Assembly: GCA_900545585.1 (NCBI GenBank)
Contig: UQZR01000011.1
Coordinates: 1 to 64,000 of the forward strand
Source: an uncultured Eubacteriales bacterium
Lineage (GTDB): Bacteria > Bacillota > Clostridia > Oscillospirales > Oscillospiraceae
Reading direction: 5' to 3'
DNA length: 64,000 bases
The notes beneath the pieces were generated by a model, which saw nothing but the letters and a program-made list of their open reading frames with translations, ran no database searches and was not told the origin of the DNA. This document shows positions 52,317 through 59,727 of the stretch, in pieces; the stretch's first letter is position 1; every line of letters begins with the position of its first letter. The position numbers were made by a program, and so were the translations under genes.

Positions 52317-53791
52317 AGCTGATCTTCCGCGGCCATGACGACCGTTATGCCATTGAGCAGAGCCTGCTGGCCTTCTTCCCTGAGGAGCGCCCCGTCTACG
52401 AGACAGCGGAGGCGGGGGAGGACGACTGCGCTTATGTCTCCCTGACGGAGGGCAAGCGCTATGCCACCGGCGTCACCAGCATTCATTATCATGGTAAAAC
52501 GGCGCGGGGCGTCTCCCGCGCTGTTCTTACGGATGCCCCCGACGAGTACGAGCGGGAGCGTCTGCGTCAGCGCGCCCTGAAACTGTCGTTCTTCAAGGCG
52601 GCGCGTGACATCACCGGCGTTACCCCCAGCTGGGGCGCCCTCACCGGCATCCGCCCGGGCAAGCTGGCCCGCGCTATGCTGGAGCAGGGAAAAACGGAGC
52701 GCGAAACGGACCGCGTCCTGCGTGACACCTACTTCGTCTCGCCGGAGCGCCGCCGCCTGGCCATCGAGACGGCCCGGGCCGGCCTGAAGGCCAAACGCGA
52801 CCTGCGCCCCGATGAGATCTCCCTGTACGTGGGCATCCCGTTCTGCCCCACCCGCTGCGCCTACTGCAGCTTCGTGTCCGCATCGGTGGAGAAGTCCTTC
52901 GGCCTGATGGAGCCCTATCTGGCATCGCTGGAACAGGAGATCACCGACGCTGCCCGCATGGTGGCGGAGACGGGCCTGCGCATCAAGTCCTTCTATATGG
53001 GCGGCGGCACGCCCACCACCCTGTCGGCCCGGCAGATGGATCACCTGCTGACCCATCTGAACCGCAGCTTTGACCTCACCGACTGCGCGGAGTACTGCAT
53101 CGAGGCGGGCCGCCCCGACACCATCACACGGGAGAAGCTGCAGGTCCTGCTGGACCACGGCGCGGACCGCATCAGCGTCAACCCCCAGTCCATGGAGGAT
53201 GAGGTGCTGCGGGCCATCGGCCGCAAGCACACGGCGGCGGACATCGAGGCGACCATGGCGCTTGCCACATCCATGGGCTTCCCCCATGTGAACATGGACC
53301 TCATTGCCGGCCTGCCTGCTGACACGCCGGAGGGCTTCCGCCGCACGCTGGACAAGTGCCTGACCTTCGGCGCGGACAACATCACCGTCCACACCCTCAG
53401 CCTGAAGAAGGGCAGCCGCATTCTGCTGGAGGGCCTGCCCATCCCATCGGCGCAGGACGTGTCCACCATGCTGGACTACGCCAACGAAGCCCTGCGCGCC
53501 GCGAATTTCACTCCCTACTACCTCTACCGTCAGAAGTATATGTCCGGCAGCTTCGAGAACGTAGGCTGGTGCATATCCGGCGCGGAGGGACTGTATAATA
53601 TCTACATCATGGAGGAGCTGCACAGCATCCTGTCTCTGGGCGCCGGCGGCTCTACGAAGATGGTGGACCCTGTACACGACCGTATCGAGCGGGTCTTTCA
53701 CCCCAAGTTTCCCACGGAGTACATCGCCCGCCCCGAGAAGATCCGGCAGGATCTGGAGACGTTCCGCCGGTTCCACGAGGCCATGAAATAG
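52313..53791 (+). CDS. hemZ: Radical SAM coproporphyrinogen III oxidase-like, HemZ type
   Basis: 492 residues from the ATG at 52313, coupled to the MBL gene. An N-terminal domain of about 160 residues (ALKLSFFKAARDITG, WGALTGIRPGKLA) is followed by the radical SAM core with the cluster motif CPTRCAYCSF (CxxxCxxC), YMGGGTPTTLS and NMDLIAGLPADTPEGF, as in HemN/HemZ. The family decarboxylates coproporphyrinogen III without oxygen, though some HemZ-like members have other haem-related roles. In this block it follows the usual dtd-MBL-hemZ order. Confidence 0.92.
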   Translation: MKLIFRGHDDRYAIEQSLLAFFPEERPVYETAEAGEDDCAYVSLTEGKRYATGVTSIHYHGKTARGVSRAVLTDAPDEYERERLRQRALKLSFFKAARDITGVTPSWGALTGIRPGKLARAMLEQGKTERETDRVLRDTYFVSPERRRLAIETARAGLKAKRDLRPDEISLYVGIPFCPTRCAYCSFVSASVEKSFGLMEPYLASLEQEITDAARMVAETGLRIKSFYMGGGTPTTLSARQMDHLLTHLNRSFDLTDCAEYCIEAGRPDTITREKLQVLLDHGADRISVNPQSMEDEVLRAIGRKHTAADIEATMALATSMGFPHVNMDLIAGLPADTPEGFRRTLDKCLTFGADNITVHTLSLKKGSRILLEGLPIPSAQDVSTMLDYANEALRAANFTPYYLYRQKYMSGSFENVGWCISGAEGLYNIYIMEELHSILSLGAGGSTKMVDPVHDRIERVFHPKFPTEYIARPEKIRQDLETFRRFHEAMK

Positions 53792-53807
53792 CAGACGGGA
53801 GGCGCCT

Positions 53808-55391
53808 ATGGCCCAGCGACGGCACAACTTCATCAGCGGCGCCGCTGTGCTGGCCCTTGCCGTGGCAGTGACCAAGGTGCTGGGCGCCCTCTACAAGATC
53901 CCGCTGGGCAACCTGCTGGACAAGGAGGGCATGGCCCATTTCTATGCGGCCTATAACATTTACAACCTGCTGTTGGTGCTGTCCACGGCGGGACTGCCGC
54001 TGGCGCTGTCCCGGCTGGTATCCCGCGCCGCGGCGCAGGGCAGACGCAACGCCCAGCGCCGCATTTTCCGGACGGCGCTGGCGCTGCTGGCTGTCATCGG
54101 CGCGGTGTGCAGCGCCGTCATGTGCCTGTTTCCGCAGGTACTCAGCGGCCTGCTCCACGACTCACTGGCCGCGCCCGCCATCCGGGTCCTCGGCCCGGCG
54201 GTGCTGTTCGTCTGCCTGACCTCCGCCATCCGGGGGTATACGCAGGGCTTGGGCGACATGACGCCCACCGCCGTCAGCCAGATGACGGAGTCCGCCGGCA
54301 AGCTGGTCATCGGCCTCGCCCTGTGCCTGGTGCTGCTGCACCGGGGGGCGGACTCGTCCCTGTGCGCCGCCGGCGCCATCGCCGGCGTCACCGCAGGGTC
54401 CCTGCTGTCTCTGACGGTGCTGACCGTGTTCCTGCTGCGCCGCCGTGACCGCGCCGCCGTGGACGTACCCCCTGCGCGGAGCGCCGTGCTCCGTGAACTG
54501 CTGACTGCCGGCATCCCCATCACGCTGGGCGCGGCAGGCATGAGTCTCATCACCCTGCTGGATCAGGCGCTGGTGATGTCCACCCTGCAGAATACTCTGG
54601 GCTATACGGAAGCCGCCGCCACTGCGCTGTACGGCGAGTACACCTTCGGCATGACGCTGTTCGCCCTGCCGCCGTCCTTCATCTACCCCGTCACCGTCAG
54701 TCTGGTGCCGGACATCTCCGCCGCACTGGCCCGGAGCGACCGCCCCGCTGCGGGGCGCAGCGCCGCCGCGGCCCTGAAGCTCACCACCCTCATCGCCCTG
54801 CCCACCGGCGCGGGCCTGTCCGTGCTGGCGAGGCCCATCCTGCGCCTGCTGTACCCTGCGGTGCCCGACACCGCCGCAGCCGCCGCCTATCACCTGACCA
54901 TTTTGGGCATCGCCTGCATTTTCGTGTGCCTGATGGTGGCCACCAACGGCGTCCTCCAGGCCTACGGCAAAGAGTACATCCCCGTCGTCACCCTGCTGTG
55001 CGGCGGTATCCTGAAGATCATCACCAACTACCTGATGGTGGGCGACCCCGCCACCAACGTCCGCGGCGCACCGGTGAGCACTCTCTACTGCTACGGGCTC
55101 ATCGTGGTGCTGAACCTCATCGCCATTGCCCGCTGTGTGCCGGAGCGGCCCTCCTACCTCCGCCTGTTTGCCAGACCCGTTCTCATCACGGCGGTGATGG
55201 CACTGGCCGCCCGCTCGTCCTACGGCCTGCTGGCCCGCAGCCTGCCGGAGCGCTGGGCCGTATTGCCCGCCATAGCCGTGGCGGTGGTGGTCTACGGCGT
55301 GCTGGTGCTGGCGCTGGGCGCCGTGACGCGGCAGGACGTGTTGGACCTGCCGAAAGGTGAAAAAATTGCCCGAATGCTGCACTTACACTGA
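53808..55391 (+). CDS. MOP-superfamily flippase, SpoVB-like
   Basis: 527 residues with about 14 membrane helices. The start (FISGAAVLALAVAVTKVLGALYKIPLGNLL), FYAAYNIYNLLLVLSTAGLPLALSRLVS and AIRGYTQGLGDMTPTAVSQMTES match the SpoVB/MurJ/Wzx group. SpoVB acts in spore cortex synthesis, probably moving lipid-linked peptidoglycan precursors across the forespore membrane; relatives serve vegetative growth. The sporulation genes yabP and yabQ that follow support SpoVB. Separated from mazG by 48 bases. Confidence 0.9.
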   Translation: MAQRRHNFISGAAVLALAVAVTKVLGALYKIPLGNLLDKEGMAHFYAAYNIYNLLLVLSTAGLPLALSRLVSRAAAQGRRNAQRRIFRTALALLAVIGAVCSAVMCLFPQVLSGLLHDSLAAPAIRVLGPAVLFVCLTSAIRGYTQGLGDMTPTAVSQMTESAGKLVIGLALCLVLLHRGADSSLCAAGAIAGVTAGSLLSLTVLTVFLLRRRDRAAVDVPPARSAVLRELLTAGIPITLGAAGMSLITLLDQALVMSTLQNTLGYTEAAATALYGEYTFGMTLFALPPSFIYPVTVSLVPDISAALARSDRPAAGRSAAAALKLTTLIALPTGAGLSVLARPILRLLYPAVPDTAAAAAYHLTILGIACIFVCLMVATNGVLQAYGKEYIPVVTLLCGGILKIITNYLMVGDPATNVRGAPVSTLYCYGLIVVLNLIAIARCVPERPSYLRLFARPVLITAVMALAARSSYGLLARSLPERWAVLPAIAVAVVVYGVLVLALGAVTRQDVLDLPKGEKIARMLHLH

Positions 55392-55439
55392 ACTTTTCGG
55401 CGCATCACCACGAAAACCTCTTGCAATAGGAGCGCAAAT

Positions 55440-56228
55440 ATGATAAATTTTACAAGGAAACCGCACTATGACTATGCGGATCTGCTGGAGATCATTCGGC
55501 TCCTCCGCTCGGAGGATGGCTGCCCCTGGGACAAGGCGCAGACGCATAAGTCCATCCGCCGCGGCCTCCTGGAGGAGGCGTATGAAGCCGCCGAGGCCAT
55601 CGACAACGACGATCCCGTGCTTCTCAAGGAGGAGTTGGGCGACGTGCTGATGCAGGTGGTGTTCCACGCGGACATCGAGTCCGACGCGGGCCGCTTCACA
55701 ATGGACGACGTGTGCGACGGCGTGGTGAAAAAGCTGCTGTTCCGTCATCCCCATGTGTTCGGGGACGGGCATGAGGACTCGCCGGAGTCCGTGCTGGTCA
55801 GCTGGGAGCAGCTGAAGCGCCGGGAAAAGGGTCAGAAGACCGTGTCCGACAGTATGGACAGCGTGGCCCGCAGCCTGCCGTCCCTGTGGCGGGCTGAAAA
55901 GCTGCAGAAGAAGGCGGCCGCCGCCGGCTTTGAGTGGCCGGATGTACAGGGCGCGCTGGACAAGCTGGAGGAGGAAGTGGCCGAGCTGCGCCGCGCCGTG
56001 GAGAATGGCGGCGATGTGCCGGACGAGCTGGGCGACGTACTGTTCGCCGCCGTGAAGGTGGGCCGCTTCTGCGGATGCGACCCCGAGGACGCAGTCAACG
56101 GCACCTGCGAAAAATTCATCCATCGTTTCCGCGCCGTGGAAGAGGGCGCGGCGGTCCGGGGGAGGGAGGTCTCCCAGCTGTCGCTGGAGGAGATGACCGC
56201 CCTGTGGAACGAAGCCAAACGTTCTTAA
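55440..56228 (+). CDS. mazG: MazG nucleoside triphosphate pyrophosphohydrolase
   Basis: 262 residues with two MazG domains. DGCPWDKAQTHKSIRRGLLEEAYEAAEAID and LLKEELGDVLMQVVFHA hold the first EExxE...ExxD metal site; LDKLEEEVAELRRAV and PDELGDVLFAAVKV hold the second. It hydrolyses (d)NTPs to monophosphates, perhaps cleaning damaged nucleotides. In Bacillus a MazG-containing gene (yabN) leads the same hup-yabO-yabP-yabQ-divIC group. Confidence 0.95.
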   Translation: MINFTRKPHYDYADLLEIIRLLRSEDGCPWDKAQTHKSIRRGLLEEAYEAAEAIDNDDPVLLKEELGDVLMQVVFHADIESDAGRFTMDDVCDGVVKKLLFRHPHVFGDGHEDSPESVLVSWEQLKRREKGQKTVSDSMDSVARSLPSLWRAEKLQKKAAAAGFEWPDVQGALDKLEEEVAELRRAVENGGDVPDELGDVLFAAVKVGRFCGCDPEDAVNGTCEKFIHRFRAVEEGAAVRGREVSQLSLEEMTALWNEAKRS

Positions 56229-56304
56229 TGCGATCTTGATCGTTTTGAGATACACCGCCCGCCGGGACGGTGTCAACAAATGAAAAATTTTGGGAGGAAC
56301 TATC

Positions 56305-56580
56305 ATGAATAAGACTGAACTGATCGCCGCTGTGGCGGAGAAGACCGGTCTGTCCAAGAAGGACACCGAGGCCGCCGTCAACGCTACCCTGCTGACCATC
56401 ACCGAGACCCTGAAGGCCGAGGAGAAGGTACAGCTGGTGGGCTTTGGCTCCTTTGAGACCAAGAAGCGCGCCGCCCGTACCGGCCTGAACCCCCGCACCA
56501 AGGAGACGGTGGAGATCCCCGCTTCCAAGGTCCCCGCTTTCAAGGCCGGCAAGGCCCTGAAGGACGCCGTGGCCGAGTAA
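56305..56580 (+). CDS. hup: DNA-binding protein HU
   Basis: 91 residues from the ATG at 56305 (GGGAGG upstream). Histone-like dimer that bends DNA. MNKTELIAAVAEKTGLSKKDTE, VQLVGFGSFETKKRAARTGLNP and the beta-arm ending IPASKVPAFKAGKALKDAV are classic HU. It follows mazG by 76 bases, a gap that contains a small hairpin, and ends in a good terminator, so it is probably highly and partly separately expressed. Confidence 0.97.
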   Translation: MNKTELIAAVAEKTGLSKKDTEAAVNATLLTITETLKAEEKVQLVGFGSFETKKRAARTGLNPRTKETVEIPASKVPAFKAGKALKDAVAE

Positions 56581-56593
56581 GTTTGGTTTCACA

Positions 56594-56623
56594 GGAGCCG
56601 GCGTGACGCGCCGGCTCCTTTTT
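56594..56623 (+). terminator. Terminator after hup
   Basis: 10-bp stem GGAGCCGGCG/CGCCGGCTCC, loop TGACG, five Ts. Read-through would still supply rqcP, 20 bases on. Confidence 0.88.
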
Positions 56624-56642
56624 CATCGCAAAGGAGGACCAT

Positions 56643-56906
56643 ATGCGTCTGGATAAATATCTGAAGGTATCCCGCCTCATCAAGCGCCGCACTGTGGCCA
56701 ACGAGGCCTGCGACAACGAGCGCGTCACCGTCAACGGGCGGGTGCAGCGTGCGTCCTACGATGTAAAGGTGGGCGACGTTATCTCCATCCGCTTCGGCCA
56801 GAAGACCCTGACGGTGGAGGTGCTCAGCGTGGCGGAAAACGTGGGCAAGGACGCGGCTGCCGCCATGTACCGCGAAGCGGCGGCTCAGCCGGACAAACTG
56901 TCATAA
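56643..56906 (+). CDS. rqcP: S4-domain ribosome quality-control factor RqcP (YabO)
   Basis: 87 residues. A single S4 RNA-binding domain: MRLDKYLKVSRLIKRRTVANEACDNERVTVNGRV. RqcP binds the large subunit next to RqcH and helps add C-terminal alanine tails to stalled nascent chains. AAAGGAGG lies upstream. The order hup-rqcP-yabP-yabQ-divIC is as in Bacillus subtilis. Confidence 0.95.
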   Translation: MRLDKYLKVSRLIKRRTVANEACDNERVTVNGRVQRASYDVKVGDVISIRFGQKTLTVEVLSVAENVGKDAAAAMYREAAAQPDKLS

Positions 56907-56964
56907 TGCAGGGCGTTCCCTCATACGATACAGTGAAAACTGTGTGGGAGGGAGCGCTTTTTCA

Positions 56965-57252
56965 ATGTCTTACGATATGACCGATGGCGGCGTGGCCGCC
57001 TATCACCGTCTCCAGCTGGAGGGACGGGAGAAGCTGAGCGTTTCCGGCGTGGAGGACGTGGTGCGGTTCGACGAGAACTGCATCGTTACCACCACCAGCG
57101 CCGGCACGCTCATCATCACCGGCGAGGAGCTGCACATCGGCAAGCTGTCGCTGGACGGCGGCGAGATGCAGGTGGATGGCCGCATCGACGCCGTGACCTA
57201 CGAGGATACGGAGGTGCGGCAGGGGTCGTTCCTGTCCCGCCTGTTCGGCTGA
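56965..57252 (+). CDS. yabP: Sporulation protein YabP
   Basis: 95 residues from the ATG at 56965 (GGGAGGGAG upstream). YabP-family signs are LQLEGREKLSVSGVEDVVRFDENCIVTTTSAGTL and LHIGKLSLDGGEMQVDGRIDAVTY. It is needed in the mother cell for spore formation; molecular role unknown. It is one base from yabQ. Confidence 0.95.
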   Translation: MSYDMTDGGVAAYHRLQLEGREKLSVSGVEDVVRFDENCIVTTTSAGTLIITGEELHIGKLSLDGGEMQVDGRIDAVTYEDTEVRQGSFLSRLFG

Positions 57253-57253
57253 C

Positions 57254-57928
57254 ATGGAAAACCACGTCTCCCAGCAGCTGTCCGCCTACCTGACCGCCGC
57301 GGCGCTGGGTGCCGCCTCCGCCATGTGCTACGACCTGCTGCGCACAGTGCGGCTTCGCCGCCGCAGGAACCGCCGCCTTACCGGTGCGCTGGACGCGGTG
57401 TATATCGCCGGGCAGGGCTTGCTTCTGCTGTGGTTCGCCCTGCGCATCGGACAGGGAGAGCTGCGGCTCTACATGCTTACGGGCATGGCTCTGGGGGCTT
57501 TGCTGTACGGCCTGACGCTGCCGCCGATGCTGCGCCCTCTGTGGGATTTCTGGCTGGACGCGGCGGTGCAGTGCTGCCGCCTGCTGTGCCGCCCTGCGGC
57601 GATACTGGTGTGCTGGGTGAAAAAAGCCGCCGCTTTCCTGAAAAAAACCTTTCCTTTTCACCGCGCCTGCGCTACAATAAAGAGAAAGGGACGGCTCTGC
57701 CGCCGTCAGAAAGGGGAAGGAGACCATGGCGCAGAAGAAGAAACCACGCAAAAAGCGGAACAATACCGTGCTGGTCATGGTACTGGCCGTGTTGATCCTG
57801 GTAGTGGGCGTGGAGATCATCAACGTCTACGGCCGCCTGAAGGAGGTACGGGCCCAGGAGGCGGCCCTCACCCAGCAGCTGCAGGAAAAGACCCAGGAGA
57901 ACCAGGCCCTCCAGTCGGACCTGGATAA
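57254..57928 (+). CDS. yabQ: Sporulation protein YabQ with an abnormal C-terminal extension
   Basis: 224 residues as read. The first 145 or so are a normal YabQ: three or four membrane helices with LGAASAMCYDLLRTVRLRRRRN, YIAGQGLLLLWFALRIGQGELRLYM and FWLDAAVQCC. From about residue 150 the frame runs on for 200 bases into divIC in another frame, giving a Gly/Pro/Arg-rich, low-information tail that is not YabQ-like. The normal end was probably near 57660-57680, where a TAA exists in another frame, so a small indel or sequencing error may have removed the stop. YabQ is needed for spore cortex formation. Confidence 0.82.
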   Translation: MENHVSQQLSAYLTAAALGAASAMCYDLLRTVRLRRRRNRRLTGALDAVYIAGQGLLLLWFALRIGQGELRLYMLTGMALGALLYGLTLPPMLRPLWDFWLDAAVQCCRLLCRPAAILVCWVKKAAAFLKKTFPFHRACATIKRKGRLCRRQKGEGDHGAEEETTQKAEQYRAGHGTGRVDPGSGRGDHQRLRPPEGGTGPGGGPHPAAAGKDPGEPGPPVGPG

Positions 57929-58022
57929 AAAGGACGATCAGGAGTTCATCAAAGCGCTGGCCCGCGACCTGCTGGGTCTGGCCGAGGAGGGCGAGCGCAT
58001 CTTCTACGATGTCAACGACTGA
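57726..58022 (+). CDS. divIC: Septum formation initiator DivIC/FtsB-like
   Basis: 98 residues. Basic N-terminus (AQKKKPRKKRNN), one membrane helix (about 14-34) and an extracellular leucine-zipper coiled coil (about 36-70) ending in the FARD-like segment LARDLLGLAEEGERIFY, as in DivIC/FtsB. AAGGGGAAGGAG precedes the ATG. Partner of DivIB and FtsL in the division complex. Confidence 0.92.
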   Translation: MAQKKKPRKKRNNTVLVMVLAVLILVVGVEIINVYGRLKEVRAQEAALTQQLQEKTQENQALQSDLDKKDDQEFIKALARDLLGLAEEGERIFYDVND

Positions 58023-58042
58023 CGGCTCATCTGTATACGAAG

Positions 58043-58066
58043 CGCCCCGCCGGAAGGCGGGGCGTT
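58043..58066 (+). repeat. 24-bp direct repeat, copy 1 (GC hairpin)
   Basis: Hairpin CGCCCCGCC-GGAA-GGCGGGGCG plus TT, 20 bases after divIC; it looks like the divIC terminator stem but has no T run after it now. Confidence 0.9.
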
Positions 58067-58255
58067 AGTCTGTCCAAAACCCTGCCTGGCCACAAGTATC
58101 GGAGGGAAGGATAGTGTGAAAGGGAACCGTTAGGGTTCCCTTTCGCGTTCGATCACCCGCCGCAGCGGCCAAAATCGCAAAATACTGTTTTTTTATTTTG
58201 CGATTTTGCTGGCAGCTTGTCAAAAAAGTCCGTTCGGACTTTTTTGACAAGCTGA
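58067..58255. mobile_element. 189-bp palindrome-rich element between two copies of the hairpin
   Basis: No gene. Three perfect inverted repeats in a row: 58118-58144 (11-bp arms), 58171-58207 (14-bp AT-rich arms) and 58213-58254 (20-bp arms, loop TT). Together with the flanking 24-bp direct repeats this looks like a small inserted, non-autonomous element (MITE/REP-like). No transposase is present, so mobility is inference. Confidence 0.55.
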
Positions 58256-58279
58256 CGCCCCGCCGGAAGGCGGGGCGTT
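58256..58279 (+). repeat. 24-bp direct repeat, copy 2 (GC hairpin)
   Basis: Identical to 58043-58066; followed by TCTGTTG, so it could act as a weak terminator just upstream of the next promoter. Confidence 0.9.
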
Positions 58280-58283
58280 TCTG

Positions 58284-58312
58284 TTGCCATTTTCCGGCCC
58301 CCGTGCTATACT
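58284..58312 (+). promoter_or_regulatory. Promoter of the radical SAM/Cys-tail pair
   Basis: TTGCCA (58284-58289), 17-bp spacer, TATACT (58307-58312), 26 bases before the ATG. Confidence 0.7.
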
Positions 58313-58338
58313 GTGGCCAACGAAAGGAGTGAGGACCG

Positions 58339-59727
58339 ATGCCTGCTTTTCTGGAGGAGCGCTACCGCCGCAAGCACCTGAACTGCGTGCGGCACATCAC
58401 GCTGGACCCCAAGGGCCACGGCGTGGTGCGCATCCATATGATCCCGCCGCGGCAGGACGCCGCCGACGCGCCGTTCCTGCTGCTGCTCAACGGCGATAAG
58501 CTGGTGCCGCTGAACTTATCCTGGGCCATTCTGCTGGCCAACTTCATGGATCGGCTGGAGCCCTTTGCCGGTCTGGAGATCAGTGAGTCCGACTGGCGCG
58601 CCATGGCCGCGTCCGCTGTGGCCGAGACCCGTAAGACCTATCCCTTCACCTCAAAGACCCGACTGGCCGGCGACCTGGAGCTGATGCTCACCTCGCTGGT
58701 GGCCATCGCCCGTGGGCAGGAGCCCGCCGTGGAGGTGGGGGCCCTGTCGCTGGGGGATTATGCCGCGGAGATGACCGCGCCTCATCGCATGGACCTGATG
58801 CTCAGCGCCATGCGCCGCAGGGACGGCGCGTGGCACTGCAACCAGAAGTGCCTGCACTGCTATGCCGCCGGCCAGTCCCTGGCGGACGCGCCGGAGATGT
58901 CCACCCAGCAGTGGCTGGACATCCTCCGCCGCCTGCGGGAGGCCAACATTCCTCAGGTGACGTTCACCGGCGGCGAACCCACCCTCCGCGCCGACCTGCC
59001 GGAGCTGGTGGACGCGGCCCAGTGGTTCGTCACCCGCCTGAACACCAACGGTCAGCTGCTGACGCCGGAGCTGTGCGCCAAGCTGTACGATGCCAGTCTG
59101 GACAGCATACAGGTCACGCTTTACAGCGCCGACCCTACCGTCCACAACGCACTGGTGGGGGTCGACGGCTTCGACAAGACCGTGCAGGGCATCCGGAACG
59201 CCGTGGCCGCGGGGCTGATCGTCTCCGTGAACACGCCGCTGTGCAGCCTGAACACGGACTATGCCGCCACGCTGCGCTTTGCCGCGTCTCTGGGCGTGCG
59301 CTACGCCACCTGCTCCGGCCTGATCCCCTCCGGCAGCGCCGAGGGCGCGGAGAGCCGCGCTACCCGCCTGACGGAGCAGGAGCTCACCGCCGTGCTGCAA
59401 GGCGCCGTCTCCGTGCTGGAGGAGCTGAGCATGGAGCTGGACTTCACCAGCCCGGGCTGGCTGCCGGAGGAGACGCTGCGCGCTCTGGGCCTGCACCTGA
59501 TTCCCAGCTGCGGCGCCTGCCTGAGCAACATGGCCATCGCGCCGGACGGCAGCATCATCCCCTGCCAGAGCTGGCTCAGCGCCGCGCCGCTGGGCAATAT
59601 GCTCACCGACGACTGGTCCGCCGTCTGGAACAGCGACCGCTGCGCCGCCATCCGCGCGGAGAGTGCCAGAATGGATCACATCTGTCAGCTGCACACCGGC
59701 AACAGGGAGGAGGCGGTCACATGCTGA
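58339..59727 (+). CDS. Radical SAM/SPASM-type protein, candidate peptide-modifying enzyme
   Basis: 462 residues (GAAAGGAG upstream). An N-terminal region of about 150 residues without a recognised fold could bind a partner. The radical SAM core starts with the 4Fe-4S motif C167-NQK-C171-LH-C174 and has TFTGGEPTLR (SAM binding) near 208-217. A C-terminal SPASM-like auxiliary cluster region has CGAC at 391-394 followed by C409, C435 and C449. This layout is typical of enzymes that modify peptides or proteins: ranthipeptide, sactipeptide or quinohistidine types, anaerobic sulfatase maturases. It overlaps the next gene, a Cys-rich-tailed membrane protein, by seven bases, which makes that protein the obvious candidate substrate. 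The reaction is unknown. Confidence 0.88.
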   Translation: MPAFLEERYRRKHLNCVRHITLDPKGHGVVRIHMIPPRQDAADAPFLLLLNGDKLVPLNLSWAILLANFMDRLEPFAGLEISESDWRAMAASAVAETRKTYPFTSKTRLAGDLELMLTSLVAIARGQEPAVEVGALSLGDYAAEMTAPHRMDLMLSAMRRRDGAWHCNQKCLHCYAAGQSLADAPEMSTQQWLDILRRLREANIPQVTFTGGEPTLRADLPELVDAAQWFVTRLNTNGQLLTPELCAKLYDASLDSIQVTLYSADPTVHNALVGVDGFDKTVQGIRNAVAAGLIVSVNTPLCSLNTDYAATLRFAASLGVRYATCSGLIPSGSAEGAESRATRLTEQELTAVLQGAVSVLEELSMELDFTSPGWLPEETLRALGLHLIPSCGACLSNMAIAPDGSIIPCQSWLSAAPLGNMLTDDWSAVWNSDRCAAIRAESARMDHICQLHTGNREEAVTC

